A stretch of DNA of 25,063 nucleotides from Eubacteriales bacterium (GTDB lineage: Bacteria > Bacillota_A > Clostridia > Christensenellales > Aristaeellaceae). Shown here in pieces: positions 13,596 to 20,797 of this stretch. Each line of letters begins with the position of its first letter. Positions within the stretch are counted from its first letter, which is position 1. The translations under genes were made by a program, and so were the position numbers. Under the pieces are notes generated by a model. It was not told where the DNA came from. It saw only the letters and a program-made list of their open reading frames with translations, and did not search any database. The stretch spans positions 1-25,063 of the forward strand of contig JARKQO010000590.1 of NCBI GenBank assembly GCA_029974855.1, in the 5' to 3' direction.

Positions 13596-14354
13596 TTATT
13601 TTCTGACGATGTAGATATATCTTGCGTTGCCATTTATATATTCGTCAAAAGAAACTGTGACGCAATCTGTCTGTGCGAGAACAAGATGATACCACTCCAT
13701 GAGATTTTCCTTTTCAAATGCTTCCTTTAAATTCAGCATTGCATTTCTCTTTTGTTGAAGCATATGAAAAGTTTGCTCTGTATAATCAATGGCTTGATAT
13801 TCTAAATTGCATTCTCTAAGTGCGTTAGCAAAGATGGTAGAATCGCCATTTTGCGTTCTGGGCATGATGTCGCCCTCTTGATAACCCACAAAAAAAGTCC
13901 CTTTGTCCTTTAACCAACCGTATGCTTTTTTGACAAATTGACGCATGTCTTTTGAAAAATAGATGCTATCCATAGATACAATTAAGTCGAAATGTTTTGC
14001 GGGATACATCATTTCATCGAGCGTACCAACAATAAAGTCGGAATCTGTAGTATGATCGGCTATAGCTGTACGAATAGCGTTTTCAGAATAATCAAAGCCG
14101 GAAATATGCGCGCCGGTTTTGCTCTTTAGGTATTGAACCATTTTCCCGTTGCCGCATCCAACATCCAAAATAAAGGAATTGGAATCCAAAGCAACGTACC
14201 GCGTAATCAAGTCAATTTGATGAATATCGCTGAACCCATCCTGTGAAAAATCAGCGCCAAAAGCGCTTTTACAATACTCTTTAAAGCAATCGGAATCAGC
14301 GGCCATTTGATAAAAACGCTGATATTCCTTGTAAAACAGCAGATCCTCTTTCAT
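13596..14354 (-). CDS. Class I SAM-dependent methyltransferase
   Basis: A 252-aa methyltransferase of the Methyltransf_11/25 type. Motif I is ILDVGCGNGK (residues 62-71), the acidic end of strand 2 is in ISGFDYSENA, and FDLIVSMDSIYF follows as motif IV/post. The substrate is unknown; the region before motif I and the insert DIMPRTQNGDSTIF may decide it. ATG 14354 has GAAGGTG upstream and the gene is driven by an island promoter module 50 bp further out. It is clearly AT-richer than the GC-rich genes around the island, a sign of transfer. An 18-bp gap after the stop is followed by the island tag GGATCCATTGGAATTT (13562-13577). Confidence 0.88.
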   Translation of the reverse strand: MKEDLLFYKEYQRFYQMAADSDCFKEYCKSAFGADFSQDGFSDIHQIDLITRYVALDSNSFILDVGCGNGKMVQYLKSKTGAHISGFDYSENAIRTAIADHTTDSDFIVGTLDEMMYPAKHFDLIVSMDSIYFSKDMRQFVKKAYGWLKDKGTFFVGYQEGDIMPRTQNGDSTIFANALRECNLEYQAIDYTEQTFHMLQQKRNAMLNLKEAFEKENLMEWYHLVLAQTDCVTVSFDEYINGNARYIYIVRK

Positions 14355-14405
14355 ATAAACACACCTTCATATATAAATAGTCCGCAGTTCAGAGCTGCCC
14401 GGCAA

Positions 14406-14471
14406 ATTCCCGTTTCCCGTGGAGCACAGTATATCAAATGAAACAGAAGGAACAAAGGAACAAAGAAAGGC
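14406..14471 (-). promoter_or_regulatory. Island promoter module, copy 3 (methyltransferase)
   Basis: Minus strand: CCTTTCTTTGTTCCTTTG, then TGATATACTGTGCTCCACGG and GAAACGGGAA. The -10 hexamer is at 14428-14433. It shares about 60 bp with the copies at 15343 and 16075, with a few extra bases between the T/C-rich part and the -10. Confidence 0.75.
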
Positions 14472-14516
14472 CCCCGTCGGCAGGCGTTTGAGGAACCGGA
14501 GGATCCATTGGAATTT
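14472..14516. repeat. Island junction block after the DUF5131 gene
   Basis: GGCAGGCGTTTGAGGAACCG followed by GGATCCATTGGAATTT (14501-14516), ending 18 bp before the minus-strand stop codon at 14535. The same 16-base tag stands at 13562-13577, also 18 bp before a stop codon. Confidence 0.7.
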
Positions 14517-14534
14517 GGCAAACAACTTGCTATT

Positions 14535-15257
14535 TCAAAACAATTTCTTCCCGTTTAAAATGTTTATGCCAAGTTCACCCGCAATGCTCCCTTGCTTAAA
14601 GGGATTTATTTTTTCCACCGTGCCATCTCGTTTAAAAAACGATCCAGTCCCTTTGAACCAAAATGTAGCATTTGCTTTTACACATTGCTCACGAATATCC
14701 AGTACCCAGTCATAATCACATTCGCGGGCGTCGCGCCCGCTTTCGCCGCTGACCGTCACATGTTCAATCCCATCAAGATAGGCTGACAGATCAATCGCTT
14801 CCAAAAGAGGGGAACAGGCAACAAAACGATGTTTGATCGGGTAAGACAGAAATAAAGGGAGGCGGTAATCCGCCAAAGCTTGATTCTCCACTGTGCAGCC
14901 GATATTTACATTGTGATAGCCGTCACCCCAATCGGAGGGCAATGAAACAGGAAACCGGTCAATTCGTTTCGTCAAAATTAAAAAATCAATATCAGGCCTT
15001 TGTTTTATCATGCTCCAAGCGTCCTTGCGCCACTCATCAGCTTCGGGCAGAAAAAAATCAGTGGCAAAACAGGTGGCAAGGATTTTACTCCCTTTTATGT
15101 TGTATTCACCCTTGGCGTTTGTCCGTACAGGCCAATCGAATTTATCTGTTTTCTGTATGGTGTTTTGACCGTGGCGTTTTGCGTGTGGTCCATAGAAATA
15201 GCAATATGTGCATCCGTCACTCATTGGATAGCATCCTGTCCACGGTTCCCAATTCAT
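14535..15257 (-). CDS. DUF5131 (phage Gp37/Gp68-like) protein
   Basis: A 240-aa protein opening MNWEPWTGCYPMSDGCTYCY, the family signature with Cys9, Cys16 and Cys19 arranged like a radical-SAM-type metal site. KILATCFATDFFLPEADEWR, LILTKRIDRF and TVSGESGRDARECDYDW are further conserved stretches. The family occurs in phages and bacterial accessory regions and its reaction is unknown. ATG 15257 has AAGGAG upstream, and an island promoter module lies 86 bp out. It is AT-richer than the flanks of the island. Confidence 0.88.
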   Translation of the reverse strand: MNWEPWTGCYPMSDGCTYCYFYGPHAKRHGQNTIQKTDKFDWPVRTNAKGEYNIKGSKILATCFATDFFLPEADEWRKDAWSMIKQRPDIDFLILTKRIDRFPVSLPSDWGDGYHNVNIGCTVENQALADYRLPLFLSYPIKHRFVACSPLLEAIDLSAYLDGIEHVTVSGESGRDARECDYDWVLDIREQCVKANATFWFKGTGSFFKRDGTVEKINPFKQGSIAGELGINILNGKKLF

Positions 15258-15342
15258 GTTCTTGCTCCTTCACCGAACAGTTAAAATTCAATTCATCCGG
15301 CGCTTTCCAATATCCAATCATCTTCATTCAGATATGTGATCC

Positions 15343-15404
15343 ATTCCCGTTTCCCGTGGAGCACAGTATATCATACGGAATGAAACAAAGGAACAAAGAA
15401 AGGC
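15343..15404 (-). promoter_or_regulatory. Island promoter module, copy 4 (DUF5131)
   Basis: Minus strand: CCTTTCTTTGTTCCTTTG, TTTCATTCCGTATGATATAC, TGTGCTCCACGGGAAACGGG. The -10 hexamer is at 15365-15370. On its left it adjoins GCCGCCGGCAATTCAAT, and that block contains the stop codon of the next minus-strand gene. Confidence 0.75.
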
Positions 15405-15414
15405 CGCCGGCAAT

Positions 15415-16041
15415 TCAATCTTCATCATTCAGCCACAGAGCGGGACGAACTCCGCCGCTGTTATCGCCTGTTAAAGGATGAATCGTGTTGCTGCTGTAGC
15501 GGAAGGTGCCGTTCCCCTGAATGCCTATATTGCCGTCGCCGTGGATATATACGGCTCTTCTGTTGTCACGCCCGGGGGACCGGAGCCACCACCACCATAT
15601 ATACCCATCGAATGTGGATATTCGGCGGTTGTTGTTTTTGTCTTTCTTTTGAAACCAATATCGTTGTTTGGCGCTGCGGTTTTCAAGGTTTTTGCCGCTG
15701 TCACCGAAATAGTTGCACACTGCTTCCTCAATGCTCAGAAGAAATATGGAATCCCGGGTATCTTCCCCGCCTCTTGAACCGTACCACGGATTGTCGTGGT
15801 TTTTGTTTACTACCGGAATGATTCTTGCCTGTTCGGCAGCGGTGAATTTGTGATAAAACTCACCGTTAAGATATTTTCTTAATGAGCAGTCGGCCCATGT
15901 CACATCACCGGCGCAATGATGATAGGGGTGTTGTCCGATCATGTGTTCAGTGAGGATCAAGGCCGCACCGCCTTGTATCTCAAGAACGCGCCAATCATAA
16001 CCGCCAAACGGCACGGTTGAGCCGATCGTAAACTCCCTCAA
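15415..16041 (-). CDS. DUF6273 domain protein
   Basis: A 208-aa soluble protein covering one DUF6273 domain. It starts FTIGSTVPFGGYDWRVLEI, continues with SLRKYLNGEFYHKF and ARIIPV, and ends with the family's WWLRSPGRD and GGVRPALWLN. An uncommon run of four Trp precedes LRSPG. The domain is common in clostridia, often as a target-recognition fold resembling formylglycine-enzyme/C-type lectin ends, but has no known function. No ATG is suitable; a TTG at 16041 is chosen because GGGGAGA lies 7 bp upstream. Initiation further out at the -10 element (MIYYAPR) is unlikely. The stop codon lies within an island block. Confidence 0.78.
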   Translation of the reverse strand: MREFTIGSTVPFGGYDWRVLEIQGGAALILTEHMIGQHPYHHCAGDVTWADCSLRKYLNGEFYHKFTAAEQARIIPVVNKNHDNPWYGSRGGEDTRDSIFLLSIEEAVCNYFGDSGKNLENRSAKQRYWFQKKDKNNNRRISTFDGYIWWWWLRSPGRDNRRAVYIHGDGNIGIQGNGTFRYSSNTIHPLTGDNSGGVRPALWLNDED

Positions 16042-16074
16042 TCTCTTTCTCCCCGTATCATATTCATTACAAGC

Positions 16075-16141
16075 TTCCGTTTCCCGTGGAGCATAGTATA
16101 TCATACGAAATGAAGCAAAGGAACAAGGAGACAAAGAAAGC
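16075..16141 (-). promoter_or_regulatory. Island promoter module, copy 5 (DUF6273)
   Basis: Minus strand: CTTTCTTTGT, CTCCTTGTTCCTTTGCTTC, TATGATATACTATGCTCCAC, GGGAAACGG. The -10 hexamer is at 16095-16100. The module starts 7 bp after the stop of the tetR-type gene and marks the right end of the island. Confidence 0.75.
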
Positions 16142-16148
16142 CCGCCGC

Positions 16149-16715
16149 CTACCCCGCAAACCCCCGCAGCCCAAAATAACTCATCTTCTCCAAAAACTGG
16201 GCGATCTCCTCCGGGCTTTTTTTCATCCCCTCCCGGATCCACTGCTGGATGATGGCCACGCTGCCGTTGACGGAAAACAGGTAAAGCATCTCCAGCCGCT
16301 CGGGGTTTTCCGCCATGCCGGCGGCCTGCCACTGGGCCACGGTCCTATCGTGGGCCAAATCGATGATCCGCCGCAGAAAATCCTTGTCCCCGTATTCGGA
16401 AAAGAGAACGGTGCAAAGGTCCCGGTGATCGGCGATGGCCTGGCATATCTCCGTCAGGGAGGCGGAGATGCCCCCCTGCCTCAGGGAGTGCTCGATGGAA
16501 TGCCGCAGCTGGCCGTACAGCTCCTCCTCCACGCTTAGCAAAAGAGCCTCCGGGCTGTTGTAGTGGGCGTAGAAGGTATTGCGGTTGATCCCCGCGTGGC
16601 GGCAGAGCTCGCTGGGGGTGATCTTGGCGATGGGCTTTTCCCGCATCAGCTCCAGCAGGCTTTCCCGAAGGAACATCTTGGTGTACAGCACCCTGCGGTC
16701 CACCTTTTCCTTCAT
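16149..16715 (-). CDS. TetR/AcrR family transcriptional regulator
   Basis: A 188-aa protein with an N-terminal TetR helix-turn-helix: LYTKMFLRESLLELMREKPIAKITPSELCRHAGINRNTFYAHY. The C-terminal ligand domain is helical and of the TetR_C_7-like sort found in clostridial regulators. ATG 16715 follows GGAGGGG. It is transcribed away from the lipocalin/flavoprotein operon that starts at 16886, the standard arrangement of a TetR repressor with its target, and a 14-bp palindrome lies between them. The ligand is unknown but the neighbours suggest something hydrophobic. Confidence 0.9.
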   Translation of the reverse strand: MKEKVDRRVLYTKMFLRESLLELMREKPIAKITPSELCRHAGINRNTFYAHYNSPEALLLSVEEELYGQLRHSIEHSLRQGGISASLTEICQAIADHRDLCTVLFSEYGDKDFLRRIIDLAHDRTVAQWQAAGMAENPERLEMLYLFSVNGSVAIIQQWIREGMKKSPEEIAQFLEKMSYFGLRGFAG

Positions 16716-16773
16716 GCTCTTCCCCTCCAAAACCCACCGCCTCCATCCGGTTAACGAACTGTTTTGCCCTGTT

Positions 16774-16787
16774 CTGTTAGATAACAG
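16774..16787. promoter_or_regulatory. Candidate TetR operator
   Basis: CTGTTAGATAACAG is a perfect palindrome of 6-bp arms around two bases, lying between the divergent tetR-type gene and the operon. CCTGTT and AACAGG words recur around it (16768, 16783, 16801). Its size suits a TetR dimer. It overlaps a weak minus-strand -10 (TATCTA), so repression of its own gene would be direct. Confidence 0.6.
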
Positions 16788-16809
16788 GCAGTATTTAGCG
16801 AACAGGCCG

Positions 16810-16838
16810 TTGATTAAATTACATATTGTCAGTATGAT
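16810..16838 (+). promoter_or_regulatory. Promoter of the lipocalin/flavoprotein operon
   Basis: TTGATT (16810-16815) and TATGAT (16833-16838) are separated by 17 bp on the plus strand, 48 bp before the first start codon. The candidate operator lies 22 bp upstream of the -35. Confidence 0.72.
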
Positions 16839-16885
16839 GGAAGGGGCCCGAAAAGTCAAGAAGCAATGGGACGGGGGGTGCGGAT

Positions 16886-17869
16886 ATGCCAAGGCTCCCA
16901 AAGAGGCCCTATTTGGGCCGTGAACACGGCGGTTTTCAGGAGGAGTGGGGGCTGCACAAAGGCTGCTCCGAGTGGTGGTATGCCACCGGGTATCTGACGG
17001 ACTCCGCCCAGCGGCTGTACTCCTTCCAGGTTACGGTATTGCGGGTGCGGGTGGCGGCCTTGTTCCCCTACCTGGTGATGCTGGGGCTGACGGATTTTTC
17101 CACAGGCAGGCACGAGTATTTTCAAAACATCCAGCTCTCCCCCAGGGGCGTGGTCATCGGGCCCGATATGGTAGGCTACCGGGATCTGGCCCGGCTTAGC
17201 AAGGAGGAAACGGGCATGGCCCTGCGGGTGCGCCATCCGCGCTTTTCCCTGGACTTGGCCTTGGGCTACGGCAAGGGCCCGGTCTGGCACTGCGACAAGG
17301 GCTTTTTGCAGATGGGCATTCCCGGCAAGCGCCAGACCACGGTGTACTATTCCTACCCCAACATGCCCACTGCCGGCGCCATGACCTTGGACGGCCATCG
17401 CTTCCGCGTAACCGGAAAGACCTGGTTTGACAAGCAGGGCGGGCCCTACAGCCTGCTGAACCCCGGCACCCACTGGGAATGGTTTTCCCTGCGGTTCTTT
17501 GACGACGAGGAGATGATGTTGTTCTCCTTTCCCCAGAGCCGCCATCAGGACGGCACCTACATCCGGGCGGACGGCGGCTGCCAAAGGCTCACGGACTACC
17601 GCATCCGGCCCACCGCCTTCACCTACCCCCAGGGGGTCCAATACTCCTGCCTGTGGGAGCTCACCGTTCCGGGCCTCAAGGAGGAGCGCTATACCATCAC
17701 GCCGCTGCTGGAGGGTCAGATGAACCTGGGCTACTATGAGCTGCTGGCCAGGATTGACAACGGGAAAAAGGAGCAGGTGGGCCTATGCTTTGTGGAGCTG
17801 CTGCCCGGGGCCTACAACAGGAAATTCAAAAAATCCCTTCTCACCAGTACCAAAAGCCCCGCATCATGA
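16886..17869 (+). CDS. CrtC/AttH-like lipocalin-fold protein
   Basis: A 327-aa protein of the family that includes carotenoid 1,2-hydratase CrtC and AttH. The family's opening is seen in CSEWWYATGYLTDSAQRLYSFQVTVLR (about residues 27-53), and the second lipocalin module in KTWFDKQGGP followed by HWEWFSLRFFDDEEMMLFSF. No signal peptide is present, so it should be cytoplasmic. The start ATG 16886 has GGGGGG upstream. Such proteins bind or hydrate isoprenoids or other lipids. A carotenoid role is not implied, since no phytoene synthase is nearby. It is the first gene of an operon with a CrtI-like enzyme 11 bp downstream. Confidence 0.82.
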   Translation: MPRLPKRPYLGREHGGFQEEWGLHKGCSEWWYATGYLTDSAQRLYSFQVTVLRVRVAALFPYLVMLGLTDFSTGRHEYFQNIQLSPRGVVIGPDMVGYRDLARLSKEETGMALRVRHPRFSLDLALGYGKGPVWHCDKGFLQMGIPGKRQTTVYYSYPNMPTAGAMTLDGHRFRVTGKTWFDKQGGPYSLLNPGTHWEWFSLRFFDDEEMMLFSFPQSRHQDGTYIRADGGCQRLTDYRIRPTAFTYPQGVQYSCLWELTVPGLKEERYTITPLLEGQMNLGYYELLARIDNGKKEQVGLCFVELLPGAYNRKFKKSLLTSTKSPAS

Positions 17870-17880
17870 AGGAGGACCCT

Positions 17881-19377
17881 ATGGAGCGCTATGACATCAT
17901 CGTGGTGGGGGCGGGCCCCGGGGGTGTCACCGTGGCAAGCCTGCTGGCAAACGCGGGCCAAAAAGTGCTGCTGGTGGATAAGAACGAAAGGCCCGGGGGC
18001 CGGATGATGACTCTCCGCCGGGAGGGCTTTTCCTACGAGCTTTTTCCCATCAACTGCGTGCCCCAGCATAACTCCCTGTTTGAAGAGCTCAGCCGCGTTC
18101 TGGGCAAGCAGGACCGGGTGAGGCTGATTTTGGGGGACGATTTTGGCATCGGCACGCTGTTTTACGAGGACCGGGCCGGGAAGCTCACCAGCTGGCGCAT
18201 GGGGTTCCGCTTCCCGGAGGTCCTGAAAATGCTGGGGTTTCTGGGGGTGAAGCCCTGGCGGCTCCGCTCCCTGTGGCAAATGGCCCGGGTGGCGGGAAAG
18301 CTGGCCTCCATGACGGAGGCGGACATCGCAAAGCTGTATACCCTGTCCGCCATGGCATACCTGGATAGCCTGGGCCCCATGCCCCCGGGCTTCCGCACCT
18401 TTCTGCTGGCCACCTTCGGGGAGGGCGCTTTTGAAATGACCTCGGACCGGGTGGCAGCCGGAGAGATGGTGCGGATGTTCCAAACCACGGTCCGGGGCAG
18501 CGGCGGCCGCTACTATGAGGGCGGCGTGGGCCATTTTTTTGAGGTGATGGCCCAAACCGTGGAGGAAAAGGGCGGCAAAATCCTGATGAACACCCGGGTA
18601 GCCTCCATCGACGTCCGGGAGGGGAAGGCGGTGGGGATCACCACCCAAAACGGGGAGGCGTATGCGGCCCCGGTGGTGGTCAGCAACGGGGGCATCCGCC
18701 AGACGGTGCTGGGCCTGGTGGGAGAGGATCATTTTGACAGGGAGTATGTGGAAAGAATCAAGGGCCTGGAGAGCAACCTGGCCTGCGTGGGCTACCGCTA
18801 TTTCACCAGCCGTCCGGTGCTTGCCACCCCCATGATGGTGCTGTTTCCCGAGGGCTGCGTTTCCACCTACGGCGAATTTGAGGCCATGGAACGGGGGGAC
18901 GCCAAGCCGGAGAAGGGCTACATCTACCTGGGCACCACCTCGCTGTATCCCGGCATGGCCCCCCAAAACAGGCAGGTGATTTACGCGGTGGCGTCCTGCC
19001 TGCCGGACCCCGGGGTGGACCCGGGGCCCTATCTGGCATACATCGAGAAAGGGGTCCGGAAGATGGCCCCGCAATTGTACGAACCCGGGGTGATCGCCCG
19101 CACGGAGGTCATGACCCCCGCCTTGGTGCCCAGCCTGGGCAACGACGCCATTCTGCCCGGCCAGGGAGGGGAGGCCTACGGCATCGCAAACTCCCTGGGC
19201 CAGGCCGGGCCCCGGCGGCCCGGGGGGGACACTCCCATAGGGGGGCTGTACGTCGTGGGCAACGATACCGAGGGGTTTGGCCTGGGCACCCATCAGGCTG
19301 TGGATTCGGGGTTCAGGGTATACGGGAAGGTGATGGGGTGGCTGGCGGAAACCGGGAAGGCGGAGGTTGAAGCATGA
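17881..19377 (+). CDS. CrtI-like FAD-dependent oxidoreductase (phytoene desaturase family)
   Basis: A 498-aa flavoprotein. The dinucleotide motif is at the N-terminus (GAGPGG, residues 10-15) followed by LVDKNERPGGRMMTL, the usual CrtI/retinol-saturase start, and the C-terminal FAD motif in GGLYVVGNDTEGFGLGTHQAVDSG. The family carries out desaturation, saturation or isomerisation of long isoprenoids and related lipids; the substrate is open. The start ATG 17881 follows AAGGAGG (17869-17875); the upstream open frame overlaps the previous gene and is ignored. The stop overlaps the next start (ATGA). Confidence 0.85.
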   Translation: MERYDIIVVGAGPGGVTVASLLANAGQKVLLVDKNERPGGRMMTLRREGFSYELFPINCVPQHNSLFEELSRVLGKQDRVRLILGDDFGIGTLFYEDRAGKLTSWRMGFRFPEVLKMLGFLGVKPWRLRSLWQMARVAGKLASMTEADIAKLYTLSAMAYLDSLGPMPPGFRTFLLATFGEGAFEMTSDRVAAGEMVRMFQTTVRGSGGRYYEGGVGHFFEVMAQTVEEKGGKILMNTRVASIDVREGKAVGITTQNGEAYAAPVVVSNGGIRQTVLGLVGEDHFDREYVERIKGLESNLACVGYRYFTSRPVLATPMMVLFPEGCVSTYGEFEAMERGDAKPEKGYIYLGTTSLYPGMAPQNRQVIYAVASCLPDPGVDPGPYLAYIEKGVRKMAPQLYEPGVIARTEVMTPALVPSLGNDAILPGQGGEAYGIANSLGQAGPRRPGGDTPIGGLYVVGNDTEGFGLGTHQAVDSGFRVYGKVMGWLAETGKAEVEA

Positions 19378-20084
19378 TGCTGGAGTTCACAAGGGGTTTT
19401 GGCCTGCTGATCACCTATTTTGTCCTGTGCGTCATAGGCGTGCTGCTGCTGCGGCGCTTGGTCCCCGTTCCCAGGGAGGTGTTCCGCAAGCTTTTGCACC
19501 ACATCGTGCTGTGCTCCCTGTTCCTGTGGGTGTACGGGTTCCGGACCTGGTGGATGTCGCCTTTGGCGGCTCTGCTTTTCGTGGCTTTGGTGTTTCCGGT
19601 CCTCTCCTTGGCGGAGCGGGTCCCGGGGTATTCGGAGCTGCTTACCCAGCGTAAGCCCGGAGAGATCAAGGCCAGCCTTGTGGCGGTGTTTTTGATGTTC
19701 GCCGCGTTGATTTCCCTGTGCTGGGGATGGCTCCAGGAGAGGTGGCTGGTGTTTCCCTGCGTGTTCGCCTGGGGCTTCGGGGACGCGGCTGCGGCCTTGG
19801 TGGGAAAAAGGTTCGGCAGGCACCCCCTTCAGGGCAGGCTCATTGAGGGCCGCAAAAGCGTGGAGGGGACCCTGGCCATGTTTGGGGTATCCTTCCTGTC
19901 CGTGCTGGTGATTTTGCTGGTAAGGAGCCCGGCGGCCTGGCAAAGCAGCCTGGTGATCGCCCTGTTGGCAGCGGCGGTTTGCGCCCTGGTGGAGCTGTAT
20001 ACCCTCCGGGGCATGGATACCCTCACCTGCCCCCTGGCGGCCGCGGCGGTGATCCTGCCGCTGGTGCGCCTCTGGGGGGTATGA
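19374..20084 (+). CDS. Phytol/dolichol-kinase-like (CTP-dependent polyprenol kinase) membrane protein
   Basis: A 236-aa polytopic membrane protein with about six helices. The nucleotide-binding signature of the SEC59/phytol-kinase/CDP-DAG-synthase-like family is WGFGDAAAALVGKRFG (residues 133-148) followed by EGRKSVEGTLAMF (158-170). A late ELYTLRGMDTLTCPL segment is also typical. Members phosphorylate isoprenoid alcohols or diacylglycerol, usually with CTP. It starts at 19374 by ATGA overlap with the flavoprotein gene, so translation is coupled. The context suggests that an isoprenoid alcohol is the substrate. Confidence 0.82.
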   Translation: MMLEFTRGFGLLITYFVLCVIGVLLLRRLVPVPREVFRKLLHHIVLCSLFLWVYGFRTWWMSPLAALLFVALVFPVLSLAERVPGYSELLTQRKPGEIKASLVAVFLMFAALISLCWGWLQERWLVFPCVFAWGFGDAAAALVGKRFGRHPLQGRLIEGRKSVEGTLAMFGVSFLSVLVILLVRSPAAWQSSLVIALLAAAVCALVELYTLRGMDTLTCPLAAAAVILPLVRLWGV

Positions 20085-20087
20085 GCC

Positions 20088-20741
20088 ATGAAGCAGCCAT
20101 CGGGCGGGCGGACCCTTCTGGCCTCGGTGCTGCTCAGCGCGCCGGGGCCTCTTGTGGTGGGCCTGGGCCTTTTTTGGGGCAGGTCCGCCACGCAGCTGGC
20201 GGACTTCATCCGCCGGAGTGCGGAGCTGGCGGCCATTTTGGTGTCCTGGGGAGTGTACCGGGCCACCCGCCGGGGGGAACCGGCGGACCCGGACCGCAGG
20301 GCGCGCCTGGAGGCCGCCGCCAACCTCTGGGTGGCGGCGGCCCTGTGCCTCAGCGGCGCGGCCATGCTGGCGGCGGCTTTGCTGCCCCCGGGCGGCCAAA
20401 AGGGCAATGTGGTCCCCGGCCTGGTGATCGCTTTGTTGGGCGTTGTCACCAACACCTGGTTCTGGCTCCGGTACCGGAAGCTGAACCGGCTGGACCCGGG
20501 CCCCATCCTTGGGGCCCAGGCCAGGCTGTACCGGGCCAAGGCCTTGGTGGACGCCTGCGTTACCGTGGCCTTGGGAACCGTGGCGGCGGCTCCCGCTTCC
20601 CCGGCGGCCCTTGTGATGGACCGGGCGGGGTCTGTGGCCGTGGCCGTCTATCTGCTCCTTCAGGGGGCCTTGGCGGCATGGGGCCAAAAGGGGAAGGGCC
20701 GCAGGGAAAAGAGGAACACAGGAAATTTTTCCGGTGAATGA
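20088..20741 (+). CDS. CDF-like membrane protein without the usual metal ligands
   Basis: A 217-aa protein with about six membrane helices, resembling the transmembrane part of cation diffusion facilitators: SATQLADFIRRSAELAAILVS matches helix 2, and AQARLYRAKALVDACVTVAL helix 5. In true CDF transporters both helices have HxxxD; here helix 2 reads R-xxx-E and helix 5 keeps only the Asp, and the cytoplasmic domain is missing or reduced. It begins 3 bp after the kinase stop with GGGGGG upstream. It is probably not a zinc or manganese exporter; a lipid or other transport role is possible. Confidence in the fold is moderate. Confidence 0.65.
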   Translation: MKQPSGGRTLLASVLLSAPGPLVVGLGLFWGRSATQLADFIRRSAELAAILVSWGVYRATRRGEPADPDRRARLEAAANLWVAAALCLSGAAMLAAALLPPGGQKGNVVPGLVIALLGVVTNTWFWLRYRKLNRLDPGPILGAQARLYRAKALVDACVTVALGTVAAAPASPAALVMDRAGSVAVAVYLLLQGALAAWGQKGKGRREKRNTGNFSGE

Positions 20742-20797
20742 ATAAAAATTTTCAGAATCAGCACATGATATATACAACAAAGAAAGCCTCTAAAGGG

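Noticed and set aside
15415..16041. Diversity-generating retroelement target
   Set aside because: No reverse transcriptase, template repeat or accessory gene was found nearby; only the fold resemblance remains.
8484..16141. Classical integron with attC sites
   Set aside because: No GTTRRRY/RYYYAAC core pairs were recognised at the junctions, the units carry their own promoters, and no integrase gene is in the window.
16886..19377. Carotenoid biosynthesis cluster
   Set aside because: CrtC-like and CrtI-like genes are present but no phytoene or dehydrosqualene synthase, and the partners are kinase-like and CDF-like genes.
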